Positions 46,883 through 58,529 of a stretch of 64,000 nucleotides of DNA are shown in pieces. Below the pieces are notes generated by a model that worked only from the letters and a program-made list of their open reading frames with translations, was not told where the DNA came from and made no database searches. Both the position numbers and the translations under genes were made by a program. This DNA is from Hyphomicrobiales bacterium (GTDB lineage: Bacteria > Pseudomonadota > Alphaproteobacteria > Rhizobiales > Rhizobiaceae). The stretch is from assembly GCA_900473745.1 (NCBI GenBank), contig UCMW01000001.1, forward strand, positions 62,001-126,000, given 5' to 3'. Positions within the stretch are counted from its first letter, which is position 1. Every line of letters begins with the position of its first letter.

Positions 46883-47515
46883 ATGACCGCCTCCGTCGCT
46901 TGGCCTGTGCTCCGCCGCAATCTCGTTGCCATCCTGCGTGGCATCAAGCCAGAGGAAATCGAAGCGACGGTGGACGCGCTGATCGAGGCAGGCTTCGAGG
47001 CGATCGAGGTGCCATTGAATTCGCCGGATCCCTTCGTATCCATCGAGAAGGCACGCAAACGCGCTCCGGCGAATGTCCTGATCGGCGCAGGGACGGTTCT
47101 TGAGGTTGCTCAGGTGGACCGCCTGAACGATGTCGGCGGTAATCTGCTGGTCACGCCGAATGTCGAACCCGACGTCATCCGCCGCGCCGTGTCGCATGGC
47201 ATGGTCGCCATGCCGGGCGTTTTCACGCCGACCGAGGCTCTGCTCGCTGCGAAGTCTGGCGCCGCAGCGCTCAAGTTCTTCCCGGCCAGCGTGCTCGGCC
47301 CGAGCGGCATCTCGGCCATCAAGGCCATCCTGCCGGCGCATCTTCCGCTGGGCGCTGTGGGTGGCGTCTCAGACGCGAATTTCGCGGACTATTGGAATGT
47401 GGGTGTCCGTGCTTTCGGACTCGGCTCCAGCCTCTACAAGCCGGGTGACGACGCGAAGATCATCGGCGAGCGTGCGGTGAGGTCCGTACGTGCTTACGAC
47501 GCACTTCTGGCCTGA
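46883..47515 (+). CDS. dgoA: 2-dehydro-3-deoxy-6-phosphogalactonate aldolase
   Basis: The 210-residue product is a class I KDPG/KDPGal aldolase, splitting 2-keto-3-deoxy-6-phosphogalactonate into pyruvate and glyceraldehyde-3-phosphate. It has VAILRGIKPEE with the catalytic glutamate region AIEVPLNSP, the LIGAGTVLE motif, and Schiff-base lysine K131 in ALKFFPASVLGPSG. GAVGGVSDANFADYWNVG follows. The FPAS wording and GLGSSLYKPGD are like DgoA more than Eda. The frame is open upstream, but ATG 46883, right after the dgoK stop, gives the correct family length. It is the last gene of the sugar locus. Confidence 0.91.
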   Translation: MTASVAWPVLRRNLVAILRGIKPEEIEATVDALIEAGFEAIEVPLNSPDPFVSIEKARKRAPANVLIGAGTVLEVAQVDRLNDVGGNLLVTPNVEPDVIRRAVSHGMVAMPGVFTPTEALLAAKSGAAALKFFPASVLGPSGISAIKAILPAHLPLGAVGGVSDANFADYWNVGVRAFGLGSSLYKPGDDAKIIGERAVRSVRAYDALLA

Positions 47516-47797
47516 CGGATCTGGTCTGACACCAATACGGAGATTATCGCCTGCCGCCGGTCTTTTGCGGCCGCTGGCGCGGCTTGCCGCCGTCGGCTGT
47601 GACAGTCGTCACGTGCCGAAGCGGATAAATGCGCCGATGCCCAATTTTGAACATACCGCCGCCGTTTTTTGAGATAGTATATAACTAACTTGGTTGGCGC
47701 GGTGCGCCAAACGGTCCGGTCTGGCGCATTGACCCCTTACCCCCAGCCCCCCAATGCTTCCGGGCCGGACCACACCAAGCCTTTTACCCCCTGAAAA
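47516..47797. other. Structured gap after dgoA (possible small RNA)
   Basis: This 282-base gap between convergent genes has no convincing open frame. It includes a T6 run (47665-47670), an AT-rich patch (47674-47690) unlike its GC-rich surroundings, a perfect hairpin TTGGCGC-GGT-GCGCCAA (47694-47710), and a longer pairing GGTCCGG (47713-47719) with CCGGACC (47765-47771). That pairing encloses a C-rich loop with several CCCC blocks. No clear terminator for dgoA was found. A small RNA is possible but unproven. Confidence 0.35.
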
Positions 47798-48586
47798 TCA
47801 GAGTGTCTTGGCCGGTGTCATCATCACGGTGGCGCCGATGATTCGCGAAGGGTTGCCGCCTCCATCCGCCGCCTGCAGCAGAATCGCGATCCCGTCGCTC
47901 TTGTCGTCGCCCATGGGTTTGGCCGGGAGCGTCAGGTCGAGCGACTGGCCATGCCACATGCCGACCGTCTGTACATCGGTGACGCTGTGCCAGTAGTTCA
48001 AATTCTGTCCGAGGTTTTCGCCCTTGAGAACCTCGACCGTCTGGTTCTGGCGGAAATACACGACCACGACATTCGCCTTGCCGGCGCCCTGACCAATCGA
48101 AATCGACAACTGGTCGTCGTGACGAGCGGCCGTAACCGGAACCACAAGTCCCTTGCCGCTCGAATTCATGCGGTCCAGTCTGCGATTGACCTCTGCGGCA
48201 TCCGTACCCTTGAGATGATCGCGACCATTCAGCACAGCCTGGGGCGTATAGACACCGTTGCGGCCGAAGGTCTTGGCATAGGCATATTGCCTTGCCGTAT
48301 TTTCCTTGGTTGCCAGGGTGTCGGCCCAGCCCAAATAGTTCCAGTAATCGACGTGATAGGACAGAGCGACGACTTTACCTTCGCGAACCAGCTGCTCGAA
48401 GGCGCGGTCGGCCGGTGGGCAGGAGCGGCATCCCTGCGAGGTGAAAAGTTCCACGACACCCTTCGGGGTGGAAAAGTCTTCAGCTTTCGCCGCAGGTGCT
48501 AAAAAACCGACGAACGGCGCCAGGCACAGCGCGGCAAGCCTTGCCCACGTCCTCTGTCTCCCTGTTCTCGTCTTTGCCTGCAACAT
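47798..48586 (-). CDS. DUF1223 secreted thioredoxin-like protein
   Basis: The 262-residue product has an N-terminal signal peptide (hydrophobic core about 17-33, cleavage near AKAED). The DUF1223 domain has ELFTSQGCRSCPPADRAF, where CRSC is a CxxC redox motif on a thioredoxin-like fold. VVALSYHVDYWNYLGWADTL split over about 75-94 and YTPQAVLNGR follow. The protein probably acts in the periplasm in thiol or oxidative chemistry, but the function is not known. It lies downstream of acnA in the same orientation but after a strong terminator, so it is likely transcribed on its own. Confidence 0.78.
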   Translation of the reverse strand: MLQAKTRTGRQRTWARLAALCLAPFVGFLAPAAKAEDFSTPKGVVELFTSQGCRSCPPADRAFEQLVREGKVVALSYHVDYWNYLGWADTLATKENTARQYAYAKTFGRNGVYTPQAVLNGRDHLKGTDAAEVNRRLDRMNSSGKGLVVPVTAARHDDQLSISIGQGAGKANVVVVYFRQNQTVEVLKGENLGQNLNYWHSVTDVQTVGMWHGQSLDLTLPAKPMGDDKSDGIAILLQAADGGGNPSRIIGATVMMTPAKTL

Positions 48587-48694
48587 GCTGATGCCATGCC
48601 TTTCCTGAACGCTGCACTGATACTCTCTCCGCCCCCGAGCGCAAAGTCACGATGGGGTGAAATTTTAGTCAACAGACCAATTCCGGCGTGCACG

Positions 48695-48724
48695 AAAAAA
48701 GCCGCCGGTTGCCCGGCGGCTTTT
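48695..48724 (-). terminator. Rho-independent terminator of acnA
   Basis: AAAAGCCGCCGG (48697-48708), loop TTGC, CCGGCGGCTTTT (48713-48724): a perfect 12-bp stem, with six T on the minus strand after the stem (complement of A 48695-48700). It ends 20 bases past the acnA stop. Confidence 0.93.
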
Positions 48725-48744
48725 CACTTGGCTTATGAAACCGA

Positions 48745-51438
<2,694 letters not shown>

Positions 51439-51675
51439 GGATAGAAACCCCGCATATTCTGATAGCCAACACAATCGTGCGGACGCCTATGCACTTCATG
51501 CACATCAGGATGCGGGTACGACCATTTCCGCTGTCCGCACGTGAAAATCGCTCCTCGCGATGTCCAAGTTCGGCACAAGGATGAACTTCACGCCGGCCGC
51601 TGGCGTGGTTGCAGGTCTTATAGATAATTTCTAAGAAAGGCGCCAGACCGACGAAGGACGAAATCGGATTTTTTT

Positions 51676-51697
51676 ATGAGGCAGGCCTCATCCTGCC
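51676..51697 (+). promoter_or_regulatory. Two mutually exclusive hairpins before ccmA
   Basis: ATGAGG-CAGG-CCTCAT (51676-51691) and GGCAGG-CCTCAT-CCTGCC (51680-51697) are overlapping perfect 6-bp stems, just after seven T (51669-51675) and 12 bases before the ccmA ATG. Only one can form at a time. Function is speculative. Confidence 0.3.
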
Positions 51698-51708
51698 AGA
51701 AAGCGACC

Positions 51709-52359
51709 ATGATCAGGCTTGAAGCCGAAAATCTTTCAGCGCGCCGTGGCGAGGATCTGATTTTCGTTAATGTTTCCTTTACGTTGGCTGCCGGCGAGGC
51801 ACTGGTTCTCACGGGCCGAAACGGGTCGGGAAAATCGACATTGTTGCGTGTCGTGGCAGGGCTGCTTCGCCCGGAAACGGGACGTGCCGTCTGCTTTTCG
51901 CAAGCCCATGACGAAGTGCGTCCTGCAGGTGAACTTAGCCACTATCTCGGTCACCGCAACGGTATGAAACGAGAATTGACGGTCGCTGAGAATCTGACCT
52001 TCTGGAAATCCTTCCTGGGTGACCTCGGCATGGGGCAAAGCCTCGAGGTCGAAGAGGCGGCTGCCGCCGTCGATCTGGCCGGAATTACGCATCTCCCCTA
52101 TGGCTATCTCTCTGCCGGTCAGCAACGGCGCTTCGCCATGGCGCGCCTTTTGGTCGCCTATCGGCCGGTCTGGATTCTCGACGAGCCGACAGCGGCTCTC
52201 GACCGTCGTGCCGACGCCATGTTCGAGGAACTTGTCCGGCGACACCGGCAGGCAGGCGGCATCGTGCTTGCCGCGACCCACCAGCCCCTCGGCATGGAGG
52301 GTGCGACAAACCTGGAGATGCTGGGCTTCGACGGTGTGGAAGAGGAGTATTCCGCATGA
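51709..52359 (+). CDS. ccmA: Haem exporter ATP-binding protein CcmA
   Basis: CcmA powers release of holo-CcmE from CcmCD during cytochrome c maturation. The 216-residue product is a compact ABC ATPase. It has Walker A TGRNGSGKSTLLR (about 35-47), the family-typical LSHYLGHRNGMKRELTVAENLTFW split at about 78-101, signature LSAGQQRRFAMARLL and Walker B WILDEPTAALD. ATG 51709 gives the family start MIRLEAENL; the open frame continues 11 codons upstream. It heads ccmABCDG, overlapping ccmB by ATGA. Confidence 0.93.
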   Translation: MIRLEAENLSARRGEDLIFVNVSFTLAAGEALVLTGRNGSGKSTLLRVVAGLLRPETGRAVCFSQAHDEVRPAGELSHYLGHRNGMKRELTVAENLTFWKSFLGDLGMGQSLEVEEAAAAVDLAGITHLPYGYLSAGQQRRFAMARLLVAYRPVWILDEPTAALDRRADAMFEELVRRHRQAGGIVLAATHQPLGMEGATNLEMLGFDGVEEEYSA

Positions 52360-53015
52360 TGGCGCTCTTCCTCAGAGACCTGAAGCTCTCGGTGCGTGCC
52401 GGTGGCGGCGCATTGATCGGCGTGCTTTTCTTTACGACCGTCGTTGCCGTCATCCCATTCGGTGTCGGCCCGGATCTCAATCTGCTTTCCCGCATCGGTC
52501 CGGCCATCGTCTGGATCGGGGCTCTGCTGTCGGCGCTGCTTGGCCTCGATCGGCTCTTCCAGGCCGAGAGGGACGACGGTTCGCTTGATATCCTGCTGAT
52601 GCAGGAAACACCCCTGGTTCTCACCGTGCTGGTCAAGTGCCTTGCACACTGGGTCGCGACAGGGCTGCCTCTCGTCGTCGCCTCCCCCCTGCTCGGCCTG
52701 TTCATGAATATGGATGAAGTCGCCATCGGCGCTGTGATGCTGACCCTGCTGGTCGGATCGCCTGCCATCACCTTTATCGGAGCGGCAGGTGCAGCCGTGG
52801 CTGTCGCCCTGCCCCGTGGTGGTCTGCTGGTGTCCATCCTCGTGTTGCCGCTTGCCGTCCCTGTGCTGATCTTCGGGGTCAGTGCGTCCTATGCGGCGGT
52901 CGAGGACCCGGCCCCGTTCCTGCCGCCCTTCATGTTTCTCTCGGCCATCACGCTTCTCTTCGCCGTGATCGGACCCGTGGGTGCGGCTGCAGCTTTGCGC
53001 AGTTCGGCAGACTGA
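52356..53015 (+). CDS. ccmB: Haem exporter protein CcmB
   Basis: The 219-residue product has six hydrophobic segments and the CcmB features ALFLRDLKLSVRAGG at the start and LLGLDRLFQAERDDGSLD (about 59-76) after the second helix. With CcmA it forms the ABC part of the CcmABCD complex in the inner membrane. The start overlaps the ccmA stop by four bases, so translation is coupled. Confidence 0.92.
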   Translation: MMALFLRDLKLSVRAGGGALIGVLFFTTVVAVIPFGVGPDLNLLSRIGPAIVWIGALLSALLGLDRLFQAERDDGSLDILLMQETPLVLTVLVKCLAHWVATGLPLVVASPLLGLFMNMDEVAIGAVMLTLLVGSPAITFIGAAGAAVAVALPRGGLLVSILVLPLAVPVLIFGVSASYAAVEDPAPFLPPFMFLSAITLLFAVIGPVGAAAALRSSAD

Positions 53016-53074
53016 GGCATCTCGGCTTGACCAGGATCAATTGCAGGCGGGATTGAGACAGGCTAAAACACAGC

Positions 53075-53842
53075 ATGACCGACAACAGCATTGCCATTAC
53101 CAAAATCGGCGACCTCGCCAATCCGACACGATTCCTGGCGCTGGTCGCGCGGATCCTGCCCTGGTTTGCCGGCATCACTGTGCTGCTTTTTGCGGTGGGG
53201 CTCTATTTCGGCTTCGCTTCGGAGACCGACTATCAGCAAGGTGACACCGTGCGCATCATGTATGTGCACGTGCCGGCCGCTTGGCTCTCGATGATGTGTT
53301 ACTCCGTGATGGCACTCTCGGCGATCGGCACACTCGTCTGGCGACATCCGCTCGCCGATGTCAGCCACAAGGCGGCCGCCCCACTCGGCGCCGCCTTCAC
53401 GCTGATCGCGCTCATCACCGGCTCTCTCTGGGGCAAGCCTATGTGGGGCACGTGGTGGGTGTGGGATGCGCGTCTCACGTCGGTCTTCGTGCTGTTCCTG
53501 ATGTATCTGGGGCTCATCGCGCTCAACCGGGCTGTGGACGATCCTTCCAAGGCCGCGCGTGTGAGCGCTGTCCTGATCCTTGTTGGTTTCGTCAATATTC
53601 CGATCATCAAGTTTTCAGTCGACTGGTGGAACACACTGCACCAGCCTGCAAGCGTGGTGCGGCTGGACGGACCGACCATCGACCCGGAATTCCTCTGGCC
53701 GCTGCTGATCATGGCGCTGGCATTCACCATGCTGTTCTTCACGCTGCATCTGGCGGCGATGCGCAACGAGATCTGGCGCCGCCGAGTGGGAGCGCAGCGG
53801 CGTTTGGCTGCACGTCAGGCCGGTCGGGAGCATGCGGCATGA
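53075..53842 (+). CDS. ccmC: Haem transporter CcmC
   Basis: CcmC presents haem to CcmE at the periplasmic face of the membrane. The 255-residue product has six membrane segments and the haem-handling tryptophan-rich motif WGTWWVWDARLTS (about 126-138). Two histidines flank the motif, in YVHVPAAW (about 65) and in the WWNTLHQPASV segment (about 185-195). It follows ccmB after 59 bases and overlaps ccmD by four bases. The C-terminal tail is basic. Confidence 0.94.
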   Translation: MTDNSIAITKIGDLANPTRFLALVARILPWFAGITVLLFAVGLYFGFASETDYQQGDTVRIMYVHVPAAWLSMMCYSVMALSAIGTLVWRHPLADVSHKAAAPLGAAFTLIALITGSLWGKPMWGTWWVWDARLTSVFVLFLMYLGLIALNRAVDDPSKAARVSAVLILVGFVNIPIIKFSVDWWNTLHQPASVVRLDGPTIDPEFLWPLLIMALAFTMLFFTLHLAAMRNEIWRRRVGAQRRLAARQAGREHAA

Positions 53843-54018
53843 GCCACGCCTTTTACGTCATCGGGTCGTATGCGCTGACCGCCGGCATCTGTCTTGCCTT
53901 GACCGGCTGGGTGTATCTCGACGGTCGCGCGCGGCAGGCGGAACTCAGGATGCTTGAGGCTCAGGGCATTCGCCGCCGATCGGCGTCGGCCTCCTTTGGT
54001 GAGGATGCCGGTACATGA
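53839..54018 (+). CDS. ccmD: Haem exporter protein CcmD
   Basis: This 59-residue gene product has one membrane helix (about 5-27, VIGSYALTAGICLALTGWVY) followed by a basic helix (DGRARQAELRMLEAQGIRRRS split at about 29-48). This is the normal form of CcmD, which stabilises CcmC-CcmE. Both ends overlap neighbours by ATGA: start inside ccmC, stop with the ccmG start. It is easily missed because of its size. Confidence 0.88.
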   Translation: MSHAFYVIGSYALTAGICLALTGWVYLDGRARQAELRMLEAQGIRRRSASASFGEDAGT

Positions 54019-54605
54019 CGCAGCAGACCGAAAGCGAAGCTGCTACCGGCAAGGGACGCGGGCGCTATCTGATCGCGGCGTTGCCGCTCCTGCTGTTTGC
54101 GGGGCTCGCGGCCATCTTCATGACCCAGCTGCAATCCGGCCGCGACGTGTCCGAAATCCCCTCGGCATTGCTCGGCACCAAGGCGCCGGTGCTTCAACTC
54201 GCGGCCCTCGACGGCTCGGAGCGCCCGGCGCTCACGACGGCCGCGATCACAGGCAAGCTCACTCTCGTCAATGTGTTCGCGTCCTGGTGCGTGCCCTGCC
54301 GGCAGGAGCATCCCATGCTGCTGGAACTCTCGAAGGATCCGCGGGTCAATGTGGTCGGCATCAACTACAAGGACCGCAACGACAATGCGCTGCGGTTCCT
54401 GGGGGAACTCGGCAATCCCTATTCTGCGATCGGTGTCGATCCCAACGGAAAGGCCGCGATCGACTGGGGTGTCTACGGCATCCCGGAAAGCTATCTCGTC
54501 GGCGCGGACGGCACGATCCTCTACAAGAAGGTCGGGCCCTTCGATCCGGAAAGCTTCGAAACGCAGCTGATGCCGGCTATCGAGAAAGCGCTGCAGGGCC
54601 CCTGA
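54015..54605 (+). CDS. ccmG: Cytochrome c biogenesis thioredoxin CcmG (DsbE/CycY)
   Basis: The 196-residue product is a membrane-anchored periplasmic thioredoxin that reduces apocytochrome c haem-binding cysteines. It has one N-terminal membrane anchor (about 18-38) and the redox motif in VFASWCVPCRQEHP (CVPC, cysteines near 95 and 98). The DsbE-type insert GINYKDRNDNALRFL and the cis-proline region YGIPESYLVG follow. It is the last gene of the ccmABCDG set and converges on the DUF2585 gene with only three bases between stop codons. Confidence 0.94.
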   Translation: MTQQTESEAATGKGRGRYLIAALPLLLFAGLAAIFMTQLQSGRDVSEIPSALLGTKAPVLQLAALDGSERPALTTAAITGKLTLVNVFASWCVPCRQEHPMLLELSKDPRVNVVGINYKDRNDNALRFLGELGNPYSAIGVDPNGKAAIDWGVYGIPESYLVGADGTILYKKVGPFDPESFETQLMPAIEKALQGP

Positions 54606-54608
54606 GCG

Positions 54609-55199
54609 TCAGAGCGCTGCCTGCCACGTCTTTACGGCTTCGATCGGCCAGACCAACATCACGACATTCAGGGTCAGATTATCCCGGATGATGAAGGCGG
54701 TGAGGACCTCGAACACGAGGGCGATTGCAACGGTCAGCCAGATCGGTGCGCGGGCTGCAAAGAAGAATCCGGCGATCATGGCCATCATGTCCATCCCGGA
54801 ATTCAGAATGCTGTCGCCTGTATAGCCGACAGCCATGGTGGCGGTCCGGTAGCGGTCGATGCCAACAGGCGAATTTTCGAGGATCTCCCACGCGGCCTCG
54901 ATCAGGGCCGAAAGCGCAAGCTTGGCGGTGATCGGCTTCCTGCGCATCACGAGCCAGCCCAGGCCGTAGAAAAGGAAGCCGTGGATGATGTGCGACGGCG
55001 TGTACCAGTCGAACAGGTGCTGCGAGTTGCCGGGCGTATTCACGCCGGCTTCAAAGAGCTTCACGTAGCCGCATTCACAGATCCAGATTCGACCCATGAG
55101 ATACTGGGAGACGATCTGAACCAGGATGATGACGAAGGTCACCGCCAGCCAGAAACGAGTCGTGGCGTGTTCGCTGCCCTGGCTGGTCGTGCTGTTCAT
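54609..55199 (-). CDS. DUF2585 (UPF0314) membrane protein
   Basis: The 196-residue product has about five hydrophobic segments and matches the DUF2585/UPF0314 family of Rhizobiales. It has [43 protein letters not shown], a strongly conserved cysteine/histidine-containing block spanning about 36-78. [14 protein letters not shown] follows near 130-145. No function is known. The conserved Cys, Asp, His and Glu residues at membrane edges hint at metal or cofactor binding (inference). Its ATG overlaps the ispZ stop by four bases, so the two membrane proteins are probably coupled. Confidence 0.8.
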   Translation of the reverse strand: MNSTTSQGSEHATTRFWLAVTFVIILVQIVSQYLMGRIWICECGYVKLFEAGVNTPGNSQHLFDWYTPSHIIHGFLFYGLGWLVMRRKPITAKLALSALIEAAWEILENSPVGIDRYRTATMAVGYTGDSILNSGMDMMAMIAGFFFAARAPIWLTVAIALVFEVLTAFIIRDNLTLNVVMLVWPIEAVKTWQAAL

Positions 55200-55837
55200 T
55201 TCTGTTCCTTGTCTTCCAGCGAGTGCTTCATGATCAGCGGCATCTGCGCCAGTGTGAAGAGGATGGTGATCGGCATCGTGCCCCAGACCTTGAAGCTGAC
55301 CCAGACATCATCCGAGAAGTTGCGCCAGACGACCTCGTTCAGAACTGCGAGGAAAAGGAAGAAGATGCCCCAGCGCAGCGTCAGCTTGCGCCAGCCCTCT
55401 GCATCCAGCTGGAAAGCGGCGTTGAAGACATAGCCCAGCAGTGACGTGCCGAAGGCGAGACCACCAAGCAGCGTAACGCCGAACAGCGTGTTGACGATGG
55501 TCGGCTTCATCTTGATGAAGGTTTCGTCTTGGAGCCAGATCGACAGGCCGCCGAAGACCATGACGACGATACCCGAGACGAATGGCATGACCGGCAAGTG
55601 CTTGAAGACGATCTTGGAGATGATCAGCGACAGCACGGTCGCGGCCATGAAGAGGGCGGTCGCAATAAAGAGCGGTCCGCCGATTGCGGTCAGTCCCGGA
55701 AAGGTCTTCGCCAGCCACTCGCCGCGCAGGTTTCCGAAGAAGAAGATCAAAAGCGGCCCGAGTTCGAGCGCCATTTTCAACAGCGGGTTCTGGCGTTCGG
55801 CCTTGGAGGCGTGGGTATCGGTGGACGTATCCGACAT
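55196..55837 (-). CDS. ispZ: Septation protein A / YciB (IspZ) inner-membrane protein
   Basis: The 213-residue product has five or so membrane segments and the family features [18 protein letters not shown] split at about 26-43, [19 protein letters not shown] near 148-166, and [20 protein letters not shown] near 174-193. YciB affects cell-envelope integrity and septation in enterobacteria, and IspZ is an intracellular-septation gene in Shigella. It lies between ftsY and the DUF2585 gene, overlapping the latter. Confidence 0.9.
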   Translation of the reverse strand: MSDTSTDTHASKAERQNPLLKMALELGPLLIFFFGNLRGEWLAKTFPGLTAIGGPLFIATALFMAATVLSLIISKIVFKHLPVMPFVSGIVVMVFGGLSIWLQDETFIKMKPTIVNTLFGVTLLGGLAFGTSLLGYVFNAAFQLDAEGWRKLTLRWGIFFLFLAVLNEVVWRNFSDDVWVSFKVWGTMPITILFTLAQMPLIMKHSLEDKEQK

Positions 55838-55864
55838 GGTGTCGTTTCCTAATGTTTCCGGCGC

Positions 55865-57217
55865 TCAGCGCGCGATGCCGGCAATGGCGCTGGCGAAGTC
55901 TTCCGCCTCGAAGGGTTCGAGGTCGTCGATGCCTTCGCCGACGCCGATGAAATAGACGGGCAGCTTGTGCTTGGCGGCGATGGCAACGAGGATGCCGCCG
56001 CGCGCCGTGCCATCGAGCTTGGTCATGATCAGGCCGTTGACGCCCGCCACGTTGCGGAAGATCTCGACCTGCTGCAGGGCGTTCTGGCCCGTCGTCGCGT
56101 CGAGCGTCTGCAGCACGGTGTGCGGCGCATCCGGATCGAGCTTGCCGAGAACGCGGACGATCTTTTCGAGTTCCGCCATCAGTTCCGCCTTGTTCTGCAG
56201 GCGGCCGGCAGTGTCGATGATCAGGACGTCGGCCTTGTCGGCCTTGGCTTTTTCGAAGGCTTCATAGGCAAGGCCTGCGGCATCCGCCCCAAGCTTGGTG
56301 CCGATGAAGGTCGAGCCGGTCCGGTCGGCCCAGATCTTCAGCTGCTCGATAGCAGCTGCGCGGAAGGTGTCGCCGGCAGCGAGCATCACCTTCAGCCCTG
56401 AGCCCGAGAGCTTGGCGGCCAGCTTGCCGATGGTCGTCGTCTTGCCGGTGCCGTTGACACCGACAACGAGGATGACATGCGGCTTGTGGCTGAGATCGAG
56501 GGCCAGGGGTTTGGCCACCGGCTTCAGCACCTTGACGATCTCTGTCGCCATGATCTTGGTGACATCCTCGCCGGTCACATCCTTGCCGTAGCGCTCGGAG
56601 GCCAGCGTGTCCGTGACGCGCAGGGCCGTTTCGACGCCGAGGTCGGCCTGGATCAACAGGTCTTCCAGCTCTTCCAGCGTCTCGTCATCCAGCTTGCGCT
56701 TGGTGAAGAGCGCGGTGATCTGGCTCGTCAGCTGCGAGGAGGTGCGGAAGAGGCCAGCCTTCAGGCGCTGGAACCAGCTCAGCTTTTCCGCAGGCGCTGG
56801 GGCTTCGGGCTCCGGAGCTCTCGCCTCAGCCGCCGCGAAACCTTTGGGCAGAACGGGGACAACGGGCTCCAATGCCGAATCCGAGACGGCCGTAGATTCA
56901 CCTTCTGCCTCCGGCTCGTCGGCTGTCACGGCTTGAGCTTCTTCAACCTCTTCCTCGGCTTCCGCCTCGAGCAGTTCGAGCGGCACCATCGAGAGATCTT
57001 CAGGCGAAAGATCATCGGACGGGCTGCCGGCCGTTTCCATTTCTTCTGCGAGAACCGGATCCGCGGCCAAAGGCAAATCTTCGTCGCGACCCCTAGGCTC
57101 GCTTTCGGCCGAGATCGCAGCCTTCTCCTCGGCCGTCAGCTCCGCCGGCACCGCAGGCGCTTCTGCGGGCTTCTCCTTGCCGAAGGTGAAGACTTTCTTG
57201 ATGAAGCCGAAGGCCAT
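55865..57217 (-). CDS. ftsY: Signal recognition particle receptor FtsY
   Basis: FtsY is the SRP-receptor GTPase that delivers ribosomes to the Sec translocon. The 450-residue product has a long acidic, Ala/Glu-rich N-terminal A domain (about 1-140) after a short basic amphipathic start ([17 protein letters not shown]). The N domain and the G domain follow, with G1 [27 protein letters not shown], and [10 protein letters not shown] near the C-terminus. The open frame extends 17 codons further, but ATG 57217 gives the family N-terminus. It follows mtaB by 19 bases and precedes ispZ on the minus strand. Confidence 0.96.
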   Translation of the reverse strand: MAFGFIKKVFTFGKEKPAEAPAVPAELTAEEKAAISAESEPRGRDEDLPLAADPVLAEEMETAGSPSDDLSPEDLSMVPLELLEAEAEEEVEEAQAVTADEPEAEGESTAVSDSALEPVVPVLPKGFAAAEARAPEPEAPAPAEKLSWFQRLKAGLFRTSSQLTSQITALFTKRKLDDETLEELEDLLIQADLGVETALRVTDTLASERYGKDVTGEDVTKIMATEIVKVLKPVAKPLALDLSHKPHVILVVGVNGTGKTTTIGKLAAKLSGSGLKVMLAAGDTFRAAAIEQLKIWADRTGSTFIGTKLGADAAGLAYEAFEKAKADKADVLIIDTAGRLQNKAELMAELEKIVRVLGKLDPDAPHTVLQTLDATTGQNALQQVEIFRNVAGVNGLIMTKLDGTARGGILVAIAAKHKLPVYFIGVGEGIDDLEPFEAEDFASAIAGIAR

Positions 57218-57236
57218 GGTCACTCTATTCCGTGTG

Positions 57237-58529
57237 TCAGGCAGCAGCACTCGCTGCTGCCGATGCAATCGTCAGATGGCGACCGTTATGGCCGCCGATC
57301 GAGACCTCGACGAGGCTGCCGGGGTTCATGCCGGGCGCTGCGACGAGGGTGAAGTCTTCCGTATGCGCCATTTCGTTGCGCTCGACCAGCAGCTTCTGGC
57401 GGGTGCCGACATGCGAAGCCAGATGCACAGCCTGCAATCTTTCGGCCACCGCGCGGAGCTCCGCGGCCCTTGCCTTGACGAGCGCCCGGTCGAGCTGAGG
57501 CATCCGGGCCGCCGGCGTGCCGGGGCGGGGGCTGTAAGGGAATACATGCAGGTGGGCGATGCCGATTTCCTCGGCGAGGCGCGCGGAGTTTGCCGCCATC
57601 TCCTCGGTCTCTGTCGGGAAACCGGCGATCATGTCGGCACCGAAGGCAAAGCCGGGGCGCAGGCGGCGGACCTGCTCGGCAAAGGTGATGGCATCGGCGC
57701 GCGAATGCCGTCGCTTCATGCGCTTCAGGATCATGTCGTCGCCATGCTGCAGCGACAGATGCAGATGCGGCATGAAGCGCGGCTCGTCAGCAATCAGGTC
57801 GAAGAGATGGCTGTCCGCCTCGATGCTGTCGATCGAGGAGAGGCGCAGGCGCTGGATCTCTGGCACCTGCTTCAGCAGTGTCTTGGCAAGCAGGCCGAGC
57901 GTCGGCGTCCCGGGCAAATCCGCGCCATAGCTCGTCGCGTCCACCCCCGTCAGCACCACCTCGCGATAGCCGTTCTCGACGAGCTTGCGTGCCTGCTCGA
58001 CGACGGCGCCCATCGGCACCGAGCGAGAGTTTCCGCGTCCATAGGGAATAATGCAGAAGGTGCAGCGATGGTCGCAGCCATTCTGCACCTGCAGGAAGCC
58101 GCGCACATGACCATCGATATGCGCCACCATTTGCGGTGCCGTCTCGGTCACGCTCATGATGTCGTTGACGGTTACCTTCTCTTCCGCCGAGACACCGAAA
58201 TCCGGCAGGCGGCGATAGTGTTCGGCCTTCAGCTTTTCCTCGTTGCCGAGGACGGCGTCGACCTCGGGCATATCAGCGAAGTTTTGCGCCTCGGTCTGGG
58301 CGGCGCAACCGGTGACGATGATGCGAGCTTCCGGGTTTTCCCGGCGTGCCCGGCGGATCGCCTGGCGTGCCTGACGCACGGCCTCCGAGGTGACCGCACA
58401 GGTGTTGACGAGGATCGCGTTGTAGAGGCCGGCCTTGGCGGCCTCGGCCTTCATGACCTCGGATTCATAGGTGTTCAGGCGACAGCCGAAGGTGATGACC
58501 TCGACGGCGCCGTGTCGCGCGGAAGTCAC
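57237..58529 (-). CDS. mtaB: tRNA (t6A37) methylthiotransferase MtaB
   Basis: MtaB adds a methylthio group to t6A37 of tRNAs reading ANN codons. The 430-residue product has the N-terminal UPF0004 domain with three cluster cysteines (FGCRLN, NTCAVT, TGCAAQ) and the radical-SAM CxxxCxxC in [15 protein letters not shown] (about 153-167). A C-terminal TRAM-like region follows. The lack of a MiaB-type pattern and the CRLN-start make MtaB the better choice. The start is GTG 58527-58529, overlapping the dapF stop (GTGA). Confidence 0.93.
   Translation of the reverse strand: MTSARHGAVEVITFGCRLNTYESEVMKAEAAKAGLYNAILVNTCAVTSEAVRQARQAIRRARRENPEARIIVTGCAAQTEAQNFADMPEVDAVLGNEEKLKAEHYRRLPDFGVSAEEKVTVNDIMSVTETAPQMVAHIDGHVRGFLQVQNGCDHRCTFCIIPYGRGNSRSVPMGAVVEQARKLVENGYREVVLTGVDATSYGADLPGTPTLGLLAKTLLKQVPEIQRLRLSSIDSIEADSHLFDLIADEPRFMPHLHLSLQHGDDMILKRMKRRHSRADAITFAEQVRRLRPGFAFGADMIAGFPTETEEMAANSARLAEEIGIAHLHVFPYSPRPGTPAARMPQLDRALVKARAAELRAVAERLQAVHLASHVGTRQKLLVERNEMAHTEDFTLVAAPGMNPGSLVEVSIGGHNGRHLTIASAAASAAA

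Noticed and set aside
47616..47626. Extra parS site around CACGTG after dgoA
   Set aside because: Only the CACGTG core matches; the flanking TTT/AAA symmetry needed for parS is missing. The same is true of CACGTG-like sequences near 14818, 25473 and 51539.
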